NCBI GenBank assembly: GCA_023614405.1
Contig: CM042697.1
Span: 470,004,792-470,068,791 of the forward strand
Source: Avena insularis
Taxonomy: Eukaryota > Streptophyta > Magnoliopsida > Poales > Poaceae
Reading direction: 5' to 3'
DNA: 64,000 nt
Shown: positions 30,396 through 41,503 of the stretch, piece by piece
How positions within the stretch are numbered: the first letter of the stretch is position 1
Layout of the letters: every line of letters starts with the position of its first letter
Notes under the pieces: generated by a model
What the model was told of the DNA's origin: nothing
The model's database searches: none
The model's input: the letters and a program-made list of their open reading frames with translations, nothing else
Position numbers and translations under genes: made by a program

Positions 30396-33300
30396 ATGGG
30401 AAAGAAGAGAAAGCATGAGCACAGCGGGCAAGTTGTTCATCCTATTTCTTAACCAAACACATACGCGTCCATCCGATTTCACTCTAATATTTGTTTGGTT
30501 CTTGAAGTTGTTGCTTCCTTTTTTTTAGGAAAACCGGCACGCCAAGAGATGAGCTGCCTCTGGAGGGGTCTTCGGATGCCTTCCCTTCTTCCATCTGTGA
30601 CGTCCTAATCCAGTTTAAAGACATCATACAGGTATACCTTTTTTGAACTCATCGTACAGGTATCTTGACCTGACCAGGAGTGCCACTCGAAACCTGGTTT
30701 GGTGAAATAATTAGGGGCATTTATTTAGACTGGGACTCATAATTATCTGTACTCGCTTTCTTCATAATTGGCTACAGAGCAGGGATTCAAGAAATTTTCA
30801 ACCACTCCCTCCGAGGACTCGGATTTGTTTAGATTCGGATGTATATAGCATTAAAATATGACTAGATACATTGAATCTAGACAAATTTTAGGCCATTAAT
30901 TTGGATCGGAGGGAGGAGCTATTATTCCCTCCGTTTTAAAATAGATGTCGCAATTTTTTCTAAATTTGAATGTATCTAGTACTAAATAGTGTCTAGATAC
31001 ATCCAAATTTAGACAAATTTGTGACATCTATTTTGAGACGGAGGAAGTAGTAACTATGCCCTTCTTTAAATTACTTTTCAAAGGTGAAAGTGAACACAGA
31101 TGAAACGGTGAAAAGGCTTGAGGAGGAGGTGAAAAAACTTAAGGAAAAGGTGAAAAGGAACAAAAGCAAGGAAATTCACAAGAAAGAGCTGATAAACAAA
31201 ATTAAGGAGGATCTCAAGAGAGAGTTGATAGAAGAATTTAAGGATGATAAGAAAGATTTCATGAGAGAGCTGATAGACGAAGTTAAGGAAGAACTAAAGT
31301 TAGAACTCCAAGAGGAGATGCAAAATTTCGAGAATAAAAGTAAGGAGTACTTCAGCGTGTTCAAGGAAGATTTCAAGAAAGAGCTAGAAGAAGTAAAGGA
31401 AGAACCTGACTCAGTGATCCAAGAAGTGATGCAAAAAGAAGGATGTGAGAAAGTACATCATAGCAATGCATCTCCATCCCTGAGGTAATAAGTTTATTTA
31501 ATATATGATGATTGGTTAGGGACAATGCTATTCTCAGGAAGACCATGAGTCCATGACACTCACATGATAACTATAAAGTCAATAATGTATTAAAATTTGA
31601 TTTAAAAAATAAAGCTCTCGTCCTCTTGCAGAAATAAGCGTTGGCAACTCTCAGGATATATACACTTCCAGACTACAGTGTTCAAATGTCTCTGTCCTTT
31701 TACATTGGACACTATCATCACTAGCGTCAATGCCCGGGTTAGTTCCATAAGATTTTATTGCGGGGACAGATTTATGCTCAAATTGTTACAGATATGATTG
31801 TAGTCACTAGGGATCAAACCGCACTTTGACTTTCTATGTATTTCACCTATATGGATTTTATTTTCCCATCATTAGTGAGAACTTGGTCCATTTTCTAGCA
31901 CCACAAAGGCACAAAGTCAGCGCGCATGCTTGGGTGTGAGAGCATGCACGTATGTGGTGACATGGGCACATATGCAAAATATAATTTTTCTAAAAAAAGA
32001 ATAATCACTCGAAGATCGTACCAGCATAAGTCCTAGATATAGTGGCTGTGGGCATCAATCGATGCAGAGGCTGGGGATATCCTCCATCTCGAAAAGAAGA
32101 TACAAAATGAAATAGGAAACCAGATCATGAGTGCTGTCGAGATCTGTAAAGATGATGGGTCTAACCTATTTTACTTATCTAGTTTTATATTTATGGAAGA
32201 CCTAGTTTTATGCACAGGATCAGCCACAACTTTACAGTTAAGGTTTTTCTTCATGTGGCTTGTATCTTAGCATGACAGTTGTTGATTATCGATCTCTTCA
32301 TGTGTGTTCTGTTGCAGATCACAACCAAAGCAAAGGCAGACAACAAGTTTTCGACTGGAAATTAAGTGTATAATGAATAGCCAGATTGTTTACAAAGGAA
32401 AACCTATACGGACAGATGATTCTGATCACATAGAAGTAGTATTGTATGACGGTGACATTCTAATTGCACCTGATCACCACCTTGCTTCAGCAGATGTTGA
32501 ACTAGTTGTTGTTGATGGAGAGTTCGGTGAACATACTCAGCAATATTGGTCCAAACATGATTTTGAACAAAAAATAATGAAACCACGACAAGGGAATAAC
32601 CAAAAGCTAGTGAAGAACGGCAAGTTTAAACTGGTTGGTGGGAGATATCGTTATAAAGGCGTCATCATTATGGAGAACTCCAACCGCAAGGATGTTAAGC
32701 TTGGAGTGATGATCGTGGGGGATATGGAAGAAAGAGTTCTGGAAGGAGTATCTAATGTTTTCAGAGTGCAGGAAGCCAAGACAGAAAAAGGTATGCCTTT
32801 CTTTGATTATCTGATATGAGTACTTTCTTTTTAGTACTAAAAAATGATTTCTTTCCTCTACATGAGATATGTTATATAGTTTGTTCTCACATATAGGAAG
32901 CATGTATAATACTCCAATTTAATAGTATTTACTTTTGTTTGCTCCCAAACTTTCCAGACCGTGTAAAGCGCACCACTGATGATACCTCAGAGGAATTACC
33001 AAGGTTAGTGCTAGATATGTGTTTAGAGGACCCAGTCAAGTCTGATCAACTGCTAACAAAAATGTATTATTTTCAGTTTCATCTTTTGTTTTAAAGTATT
33101 TTGATATCGTCCTGAAATTCTGACTCATCGTGATTTGACATGCAGATATACTGGACTTAACTTTTCACACCCGACAAACAGAAACGGTAAATGCTCATGT
33201 CAAAAAGAGAGAAAAGGGGGTAAATGCTACCATGAAATGCTTTGCCTACACACTTAGATAAACCGGTTTTCTGGTTTTCGACTCACAAACAGAGCAAAGT

Positions 33301-36089
33301 CAGCAATATAGTCTTCCAACGACGAGGCCGAAGTTCCTCACCACTGCAAACCCATCACATATAACATATGCTCAGACAGCAAGTAAGAATTAGTTCTCGA
33401 GCCAGCACCATCCAACCGATACAAAATAATGTAAATAATTATATTTCTTATTCACTTTCAGGACATGGTTCAGCTGGTCCAGTTCCTGTCCACGGTTTAT
33501 CTCAACAACAGGAAAGTTGTGGTACGTAGTAGGAGTATTTACAATGTTTGTATGTCACCATGAAAGGAAAATCATAGAAGCATATACCTATTGTTTCTTT
33601 GCATTAACATAATTCGACAAACCTGTATATTAGCCTGCAAAGAATAAAGTCTGTCAACTTGATTCATGGGCTAATCATAGCCTCTTAAGCAGAGTGGGTA
33701 AGATTACTTAGTGCTTGAAGCCCCCCTCCTCCTTAAACCACCCCAACCCAAGTACATGATCTATGAGCTTTTGAAGACGCTGTACCTTAGGTTGCTAGAG
33801 GTAGGTTAAGGTTTGAATCTGAATTGATGGTGGTTACTTCTGGCCTTAGTGGAAATAATTGCTAATATACACAGCCATTGATTTATTGGGTAAGGTATTA
33901 AAATAGGTATAAATCCTTCCATGGAAAATTATATCAATCCCTTGTTATCTTGTCAAAATCTCAAAATTGTGCACAGTTGGATCTTGTGCATGTTTCTGCC
34001 AATCATATGAATCAGTGCATCCCACCCACATGTGATAGCTTAATTCAATATCCATACCAAATAAGTGAGTGACTAGGGGGCCTCATTTCTTCTTTTATTA
34101 GTATACATGATATGTCTGTATGTTTTCATGTATAATTCTGATGGCAGCTGATATGTAGAAATGCAATTAATGTCCGGTAGTTGTACTAGCATATTCATCT
34201 AAGAAAATTGTAGCGGTATATTTGTGCATTTCTTAAATATATTACGCCCAAGCTTGAACAGCATAGTCCCCAAAGAAAATGCAAGTCATAATTTTACAAG
34301 TTGATATCATGCATTTCATGCGAGCATGTAATAGCGGGATCAGAATGTTGGACTTGACCAAAAAACAACACTTGATTAGAAACATACAATACTTAGCCAA
34401 ATTTTAAAATATGTCAAGAAAATCCATAGATATTTAATATTATTTGAAAAAAATGATAGTTTCAGATGTTAGCTGAACTTAATTAGGGTTTTATCTCAAA
34501 CATTTGCTTTCCAACATGCAAAGCCAAAAGATAAATTTGAAAATATAATCTTCTATGTACATTGTCTCCATCATATACTTGTAATTTTACCATGATGCCT
34601 CCATCATATACGGGTCCCGTTATTTTGATTTTGTAGTGATAATGGGAATTGACAGCTTTACTTATACACCGACTAATTGCATTTAACTCCTGCCAAATTA
34701 ACGCGAACTCGCCAAGTAATCAATTGCAAAGAAATCATATTTAAGCAAGATCAAAGTCATGTCTCTTCCTCATTAAGGTAATAGACTAATAGATCATCCT
34801 AACCATTAGGTAAATGTAAATGGACAATTAAAAACAATTTAGGAGCGCCTTAGAATTTTTCATGATGCAAATAATGCAACCAGGGACAAATATCTATTTT
34901 TTGCTCATCGGCAGGGCAAGCTCAGCAATATAGTCTTCCAACAACAGGACCAATCAATGCCCTCAACATGCAGAATCCATCACAAATAACATATGCTCAT
35001 ACAATGGGTAAGAGTGTTTTTCAAGCCTCCCACCCACCCCCAACATGTTTTCCCCATATTGCAAAGATAATATTTCATGTTTCCTTGTAGTAAATAGTTC
35101 TGTTGGTCCACTTCCGGTTGACCACTTGCATTACACTACTCAGCAGGGCGCCACTCAACTGGACAATTATGGTGAGTAGTAGGTGCATGTAGAATGCTTG
35201 TATCAATTTTCACTTTCCATGAACAATATTTGTAAAGCCTATATATTAGCCTGCCAATACACCTTATAACAAATTTTCTTACAAAGATGCATCACTGATT
35301 CACTGGTGCAGAGACAAGGGGCTTTCATTCCCTCCAAAAAAATTAGCCTACTAGGAATACAGTTTGTCAATTTGTTTCATGGGCTAATCTGAGTGGTTAA
35401 GAAGAGTTAGTGATTATAGGACCCCCACCCAAGTATATGATGTGTTTAATTTAACAAGGAACATTCTGTTTTTTGTCACCAACAGCTCAAGGTCGGCAAC
35501 ATAGTTTTCTACCAACGCAGCACAATTTTGCTGTCATGCTGAACACATCGCAAAAAACATATGCTGACACAGCAGGTAAGTGCCAGTGCCCCAACTCCTC
35601 ACCTCACCCACCCCTATCCCCCCACACACCATAGTGCAAATGATAATATGTTATGTCATGTCCACTTGCAGAAAATTGTCCAGGCGGTCAACTTCTAGTT
35701 GACCATTTACAGCAACAGAACATTACTCAGCAGGGTGCCACTCAAGTGGAAAATCATGGTATGTAGCGGGAGTATGTACACTATTTCCTTACCATCAAAT
35801 AAAGAAAAAACAGAAGCATACATCTTTGTCACTTTGCGTGAGCAGAATTAATCAAACCTATATATGTTAACCATCCAAGAATCATATATAGCCTTCTTCA
35901 CTAGAGTGGGCCACCATGAACTATTTTCTGGTTTTTGGCTCAGCAACAAGTCAATGTTGGCAACATTGTAACCCTATCCAAAACCCATCACAAAGAAACA
36001 TAATACATGTAGTTGACAATGCCATATATCAAATTACGTCCATTCATCAAGGGTATTTTTGGCAATATGACCTTTCTACTTATAGTTAG
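30396..36089 (+). CDS. CBP60 (calmodulin-binding protein 60)-like gene with duplicated 3' exons
   Basis: Exon model: 30396-30427, 30529-30631, 31084-31484, 32318-32790, 32958-33003, 33146-33186, 33293-33382, 33462-33521, 34915-35007, 35091-35171, 35486-35575, 35672-35758, 35944-36089 (580 codons plus stop; all phases agree). Exon 3 encodes a Lys/Glu-rich coiled coil. Exon 4 encodes the CBP60 DNA-binding-type region, with TSFRLEIKC, DDSDHIEVVLYDGD, ADVELVVVDGEFGE, KLVKNGKFKLVGG and FRVQEAKTEKG. CBP60 proteins are nuclear regulators of salicylate and immune transcription. The family's later part (HYPP...LDKIGKDG region) is missing. It is replaced by alternating Gln-rich exons of two related types, so the gene may encode a divergent or degenerate paralogue. 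Intron 1 fits only as GC-AG (GG|GCAAGT). Exon 13 is a degenerate copy, and its stop at 36087 is tentative. The ATG choice rests on phase. Confidence 0.7.
30808..31048. mobile_element. Two adjacent Stowaway MITEs in intron 2 of the CBP60-like gene
   Basis: First: CTCCCTCCGAGGACTCGG to GATCGGAGGGAG (about 30808-30915). Second: TTCCCTCCGTTTTAAAATAG to the inverted end GAGACGGAGGAAG (about 30925-31048). They lie within 10 bp of each other and belong to different families. Confidence 0.75.
33293..36009 (+). repeat. Tandem duplication of an exon pair in the CBP60-like gene
   Basis: Type A exons (33293-33382, 34915-35007, 35486-35575, degenerate 35944-36009) share CAGCAATATAGTCTTCCAAC and a CATATGCTCA end. 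Type B exons (33462-33521, 35091-35171, 35672-35758) share GGTCCA.TTC and CA.CAG blocks. All are multiples of three and phase 1 at both ends, apart from the degenerate last copy. Intron pieces are duplicated too (TATATTAGCCTGC and TTCATGGGCTAATC near 33635-33680 and 35240-35390). Confidence 0.8.
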
Positions 36090-36429
36090 CATCAGTTGTA
36101 TTTAAAAGGAAAGTCATACAGAAATTATTGTTTCCCGATTCATTAGATAATTGCCATATGAAACAAACACAATTTTATACCACGTAATACAGTCTATGAG
36201 CTATATGTACGTACAACAGTAATTTTACGATACCACGCAATGTCTTTTATCACGTTGCCACTGGTATGGTCTTGTTAGGCTCACATGTAGATAACTAAGA
36301 CTTTATCCTGCACCACATATACACATATACCTATGTGGAAAATTAAATTATTTATCACAATTTATTAAGCATGAAAGCATTAAATTAGTTATCACAATTT
36401 TATAAGCAAAGAAAACGCCAAATTATATG
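36090..36429. other. Short AT-rich interval
   Basis: Between the CBP60-like gene and the LINE. No coding frame or repeat recognised. Confidence 0.4.
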
Positions 36430-38715
36430 GGCAAAAGGACATGAAAGGAACAAATGTTGTATAGACTCCATTGAGTCACATAAGCAACATTCTTGGCATC
36501 CATGCCAATTCCGTTTTGCCAGGTTGTCTTTTGTTAATAAAACTTTATTCTTAAGGAACCACATAAATATGTTTATCTTTAGTGTCGTTTATTAGGTCAA
36601 GATACATAGATTTGACGGTAAAAGTACCCGTGGATGTGAGCTTCCAAACAAATTGATCAGGATTATTAGAGTGAGGTGAACCATCATTAATCTCTGGCAT
36701 AAATACAACCATTGTGTCTACTTATGCCAGTCAAACTTCTTCTGAAAACAATGTTCAGAGGTGTTTGAGAAAGGACATTTGCCACCAAGATATTTTTCCT
36801 TTGTGCAATATTGTATGAAGATGGATATTGCTCTGCTAATGATGTATCACCTAACCATACATCTTCCTAGAAGTGTACATTTTCTCCATATCCAATTTTG
36901 AAAATGCCATTGTTAAAGAACGCATCCTTAACCCGCATGAGGTTTTGCTTCTACTTGAGACAAAGTTTTACCTTGTAAGTATTTGTTGCCACATTCCTTC
37001 TTCGGTAAGTAATTTAAACAACCATTTGCAACACTTATTCTTTATTTCAAGTACCTCAGTAGGTATACATGATCCTTGGGACGGCAAAGGATATTCCACT
37101 TGGATAATCTATGTTTCTTCTTAGTATCATTACTTTGCCAGAGGAATCTAGATCTGAAGAAATCCAAAGGTTTTCTTACACCCTTAGGTATTTCTGAAAA
37201 TGAAAGCATAAACATCAGTAGACTATTCAGAACCAAATTAATTAGGACCAAGCAGTCTCCATAGGATAGTAGTTTGTCTTGCCAACATCCTAGCTTAGAA
37301 ACAAAACAGCTTTCCACAGGATTTCATTCTAAATTTCGTAACTTCCTGTAGTGGATAGGTACTCCAAGATACTACCTCTGTTCCAAGTCTTAAGGCAAAT
37401 AACTTTTTTCAAAAGTCAAACTACCTAAAGTTTGACCAAGTTTTTAAAGAAAAATATTAATATTTACAATATGTAATCCATACCCTTTCATACATCATAA
37501 AACATATTTTCACATGGTATCTATATAATATAATAGTTCTTGATAGTTTTTTCTAAAAGTTTGGTCAAACTTTACATGGCTTGACTTTTCAAAAAAGTTG
37601 TAGGCCTTAAACCTTGGGATGGAGGGAGTACTGAATCTAGACTCGTAAATTTTTTTTTTGCTTGTACTCATGTTCCATCTCCTTTGCATGACCAAAATAG
37701 AAAATTTCGCTCTTGTAGAAATTGATCTTTAAACCCGAGAGTTTTTCAAAAATACAAAGAATTAGCATATCATCCGCATACTGAAGAATACAAACCCCTC
37801 CCTCCACAAAGTGAGGTATAAGGCTTTCGACTTGGCCATCCGCCTTAGCACGGGCCTTAAGAATATCCAATATATCAGCAATAATGTTAAAAAGATGACC
37901 CTTGTCTCAACCCTTTTATTGTTTGGAAATAATTGTCAATATCATCATTAAACCCTTATTCCAACACCGCCACCATCAAAACCCTTCATACGCAAAACTT
38001 GTTGTAGGAAATACCATTTAACCTTGCCATATTCCTTCTCAAAATCAATGTGAACAACACAACATCTAGCTTCTTACGATGAAGATCATGTATGGTTTCG
38101 TGAAAGACGACTACTCTCTCCAGGATATGTCGTCCAACATAAAGGAAGTTTGGGAAGGTCTAATCACCTTATGAGCCAAGTCCGTAATGCGATTAATAAC
38201 TACCTTGGTAAAAATCTTGAAGCTAATATTTAGTAGACAAATTGGTCTATATTGTTGTGTCTATACCGCATTCTCCTTTTTGGGTAAAAGAGTAATCAGC
38301 CCAAAACTCAACTTAAATAGGGTTAATTCTCCTCTATGCAATTGGCCAAAAAGTTCCATGAGGTCGTTTTTTATGACATTCCAAAATGTTTGATAAAACT
38401 CCGCGGGAAACCCATATGGTCCTGGAGCTTTATTGTGTTCCATTTGAGAAATAACCTCCGTAATTTCTTTCTCAATAAAATCAGCCGTTAGAATAACATT
38501 TTCTCCAACTGATAATTGTGGGATATTCTCTATTCGTTCCTCCATCAAAGTGAAACTATTATACTCGGGCTCTCCAAATAGCCTTTTATAGTATTCAGTA
38601 ATATAGACTTTCAAATTGTCTTCACCCACAATGGTTCCTTCATCCTGTTCTAGTTGGAAAATCTTTTTCTTTCTATGTTTTCCATATGCAATAAAGTAAA
38701 AATATTTGGTCTGAC
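36430..38715 (-). pseudogene. LINE (L1-type) ORF2 remnant: RT and C-terminal Zn knuckle
   Basis: Minus strand, in order from 38715. A linker with FFYFIAYGKHRKKKIF leads to RT N-terminal blocks at 38261-38629 (MEHNKAPGPYGFPAEFYQTF). The palm at 37637-37870 has VCILQYADDMLIL, the catalytic YADD. A thumb region at 37042-37317 has FLWQSNDTKKKHRLSKWNIL. A zf-RVT-like region near 36450-36620 has WFLKNK and RNWHGCQECCLC. Several stops and frameshifts are present, and a MITE is inserted at 37372-37628. The endonuclease part is missing. Confidence 0.87.
37372..37628. mobile_element. Stowaway-type MITE inserted in the LINE
   Basis: CTACCTCTGTTCCAAGTCTTAAG... at the left and the inverted ...CTTGGGATGGAGGGAG at the right. 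Internal inverted blocks TTGACCAAG / TTTGGTCAAAC. About 257 bp; it splits the LINE reading frame and so is younger than the LINE. Confidence 0.8.
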
Positions 38716-38929
38716 TTTTTTTATGGGCTGCAGCCTCTTAACTAGAATCTACCTATTGTATTTTATTAAAAGTAGAACAGTAAATTCTGAAAAAAAAAGT
38801 ATTAGCATTATTATTTCTAATACTGCATATAGTTAAATAATGCATGGCTTGTAAATCATGATTATATTGATATGAACTTCCTAGCAGCTGGTTGTTATTT
38901 ACTTATTTATTTTCTTTGTAAGATAGGAT

Positions 38930-39560
38930 CTGGATTTGAATATTGCCGTATTAACTCCAAGCTCCTCTTTTCCTCAACAATTGTTATGAAGGTCCATCCA
39001 CTCAGATCTGTACCAGCTCTCCTACTGGCGATGCATTTGATCCCTTGGGCGAGGTTGTGCGCCGCTTCGTTCCTGGCCGTGGGCGCTCGGCTGATCACCT
39101 GGCTGCTCCTGGTGCCCTCGAACACTCTGGATATCACCACCATGCAGTCGCAGCCAATCTGGGAAGGCATTCTGCAGGCACTCAACATTCAGGCATCAGC
39201 CAGTTGCCCTTGCGTCACCCTCAACCTGAAGATGTATATCAAGACGGTGCAGTTATTCTCTCTGCTCCACGTACTGCTGTACCAGCTCCAGCTCCAGACG
39301 GCACTCAGACTCGGATGAACTTCACTCAGGCTATGTCGCCAGGCTCTAAGGCGCTTTGGGATCTGTGAGGCTCGGTCTCCTGGAACTGCTGAGGCTTGCG
39401 CCTAGCTAGGCTAAGGCGTCACGGGATCCATGACTCGTGGACCATGGGGCTTGTTCCTGGAACTACCGAGGCATATATAGGCACAGTCCTAGCCGTAACA
39501 AAATGGATTGCGTTGCTAAATTAATGACATTTTCCAACCAAGAGGGCACCTGGGTGCGAA
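38930..39560 (+). pseudogene. Possible LINE ORF1 end and ORF2 start (plus strand)
   Basis: A plus-strand frame ending in TGA at 39366-39368 is open from about 38980 (Pro, His and Ala-rich). It is followed by VSWNC-stop-GL near 39375 and CSWNYRG near 39450; these resemble the conserved start of plant LINE ORF2 endonucleases. Orientation is opposite to the neighbouring LINE. No endonuclease catalytic block is seen. The call is tentative. Confidence 0.3.
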
Positions 39561-40988
39561 TTGCCTGTGAAATCTACTCCCACGTTTCAAATTATAAGAC
39601 GATTTAGTCTTTTTCTTAAACGCATGTATCTAGACGTTTACATAAGTTAACCATGACAGCTAGCTAGGTCATACTCCCTTAGCTAATATTTGCGTTTTCA
39701 ACTGCCACCTCGGTGATGATCTTTGGATCGCCATGGTTGTGACCTTGTGCTCGCTCAGCGGCGACAGTGCAGCACCGAGAAAAATAAAATTTAATTTCCA
39801 ATTTTCTAATTACATAGATCCATAGATCGACTAACGAGATGATATGGGAACTTGAGTATTCTACTGTGCAAAAGCTAATAACAATTCAAGAACAGTTAGG
39901 TAAAATAAATAGACATAGAGGTTACAAAAAAAAAGTGACGTGCAAGCTAACACCTAGCATGGTTGAAAAATAGAGTGTGATGCAGAGACACAAGAGCCTC
40001 TTTTATATTCGATAGAAAGAAATACATGGTTGGAGCTAAGCGCACCTCACCTTCCGATCGATTGGGAGATTGGAAATTGACGAGCTGCTGTCATGAAAAT
40101 CTCAGCCGAGAGGTTGGCATGTCGCATTGACTGTAGAGTGCGTGTGTCCTGCACGCAACCCGCCAGCATTGCCATCGGTTGCCCAGCTTCCCCTAGCTTG
40201 TTGCGCGGTTCTATCCAAGCTGTTGTCCTCGGGGGCTCGGCCGCTCTAGAAGCTTTTCCAATGGATTGAAATCGTAGCCGTCGCTAATTTATCGGTCTCC
40301 ATGGTTGTAGCTGTCGTTCTGCTACAACCTCGTGTAGTTGTGTCGCTTATCCGTAGCAGCTGTCCTCGGGCTGCATGTAGCCGCTACCTGCAGCTGTCGT
40401 TCTTGGGGAACAATGGCTCCTTGCATCTGGGACTCGTGGTGCACGCAGTCGCGGAAGAATTAGGCCGACAGGTAGTTCTCGTTCTCCTCCAGGCAGCCTG
40501 TGGCCTCGCCTTATTTTGATTGACTTTATACCCTCGGCTGGCAAAGCAATCTGCTATGCACCTCCCCCTGTTTCGATCGGCCGTTTCTGATCTGAAAAAT
40601 ATGTTCGTCTCTAGAAACAAAGCTTCGACCATGTACGGCGCACAACCGATCTTATCCACCACGGCACCCACGGCGGACGACATGGCGATCGCGACTGCTT
40701 GGGATTCTTTTGTCTGTCTGGTGGGCTCGTGGCCACTCGGATCTGAACTTGCTGTATGCACCGGTATATACGGAAATCGAGCACTGCCTTGCAAGTGAAA
40801 AAAATTAAAAAACAATTGAACAATTACGTGACTTTTGTATGGCATGGTGGGTAATATATGATTTAGTGGGAGGATAAAGCCGTCCAAAGACTTATGTGTG
40901 GCATGGTGGGTAATATATGATTAAGTGGGAGGATAAAACCATCTAAAAAATGTAGGTACTACAAAAAACGCTCATTCCTTTATTATTA
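39561..40988. other. Unassigned sequence, probably part of a decayed Helitron
   Basis: 39573-39640 looks like one end of a Stowaway MITE. 40030-40800 is moderately GC-rich with no recognisable protein. 40820-40988 has the features of a Helitron 5' region on the minus strand (compare 41440-41503). Confidence 0.35.
40840..40950. repeat. Tandem 59-bp duplication (TGGCATGGTGGGTAATATATG)
   Basis: Two copies start at 40840 and 40899. Both carry TGGCATGGTGGGTAATAT followed by a GTGGGAGGATAAA block. They lie next to the Helitron end. Confidence 0.75.
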
Positions 40989-41503
40989 CTAGCAAAAAAG
41001 CCCGTGCGCTGCACCGAAAAGACCGAACTAATTCACATCGAAAAATCTTTGTCTTTTCTCATAACACCGGTCTCAAGCCACATATTCACACCAATTATGG
41101 AACTCGGGTGCAAGATTAAACTATTCACTATAAAAAATATCCATACCTTCTGCAGTTCCTTGTTCAAGAGACCATCGTGGCTTCCCTTTGAGCAAATCAA
41201 GGTGGCGCTGGAGCATGGGGATGGTAAGTGAGGAGCGCTGCTGCGCTCTTGTCTGCTCGGCTGAGCAGCTCCGTGGCCTGGCATCGGCGCACGCGTCGTC
41301 AGCAGGATGCGGGCGACATCCCAGCTCTACCTTATCTGTGAACCCCTCTGTCCAGGACCGGGTCGGCCGATCTCCGAAAAAACAAACGGTTTGTAACTTA
41401 CCGGTGGTATTGTGGGTAATTTGATATTTTGTAGAAGAGCAAAACCGTCCTAAAAAGTGTAGATACTACAAGAAACACTCCTTCCTTTATTATTAGGTAT
41501 AGA
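40989..41503 (-). mobile_element. Non-autonomous Helitron, 515 bp
   Basis: On the minus strand the element begins with A outside and TCTATACCTAATAATAAAGG at 41503. It ends with GGTGCAGCGCACGGGC hairpin sequence, TTTTTTG and CTAG at 40989, followed by T. TC start, CTAG end, terminal hairpin and insertion between A and T fit Helitrons. The last 120 bp align well with the end of the Helitron at 54609-55934. It carries no Rep or helicase. Confidence 0.8.

Noticed and set aside
31084..31086. Translation start of the CBP60-like protein at the beginning of exon 3
   Set aside because: The first codon is GTG, not ATG, and the segment is preceded by a splice-acceptor-like TTTTCAAAG in phase with an upstream exon.
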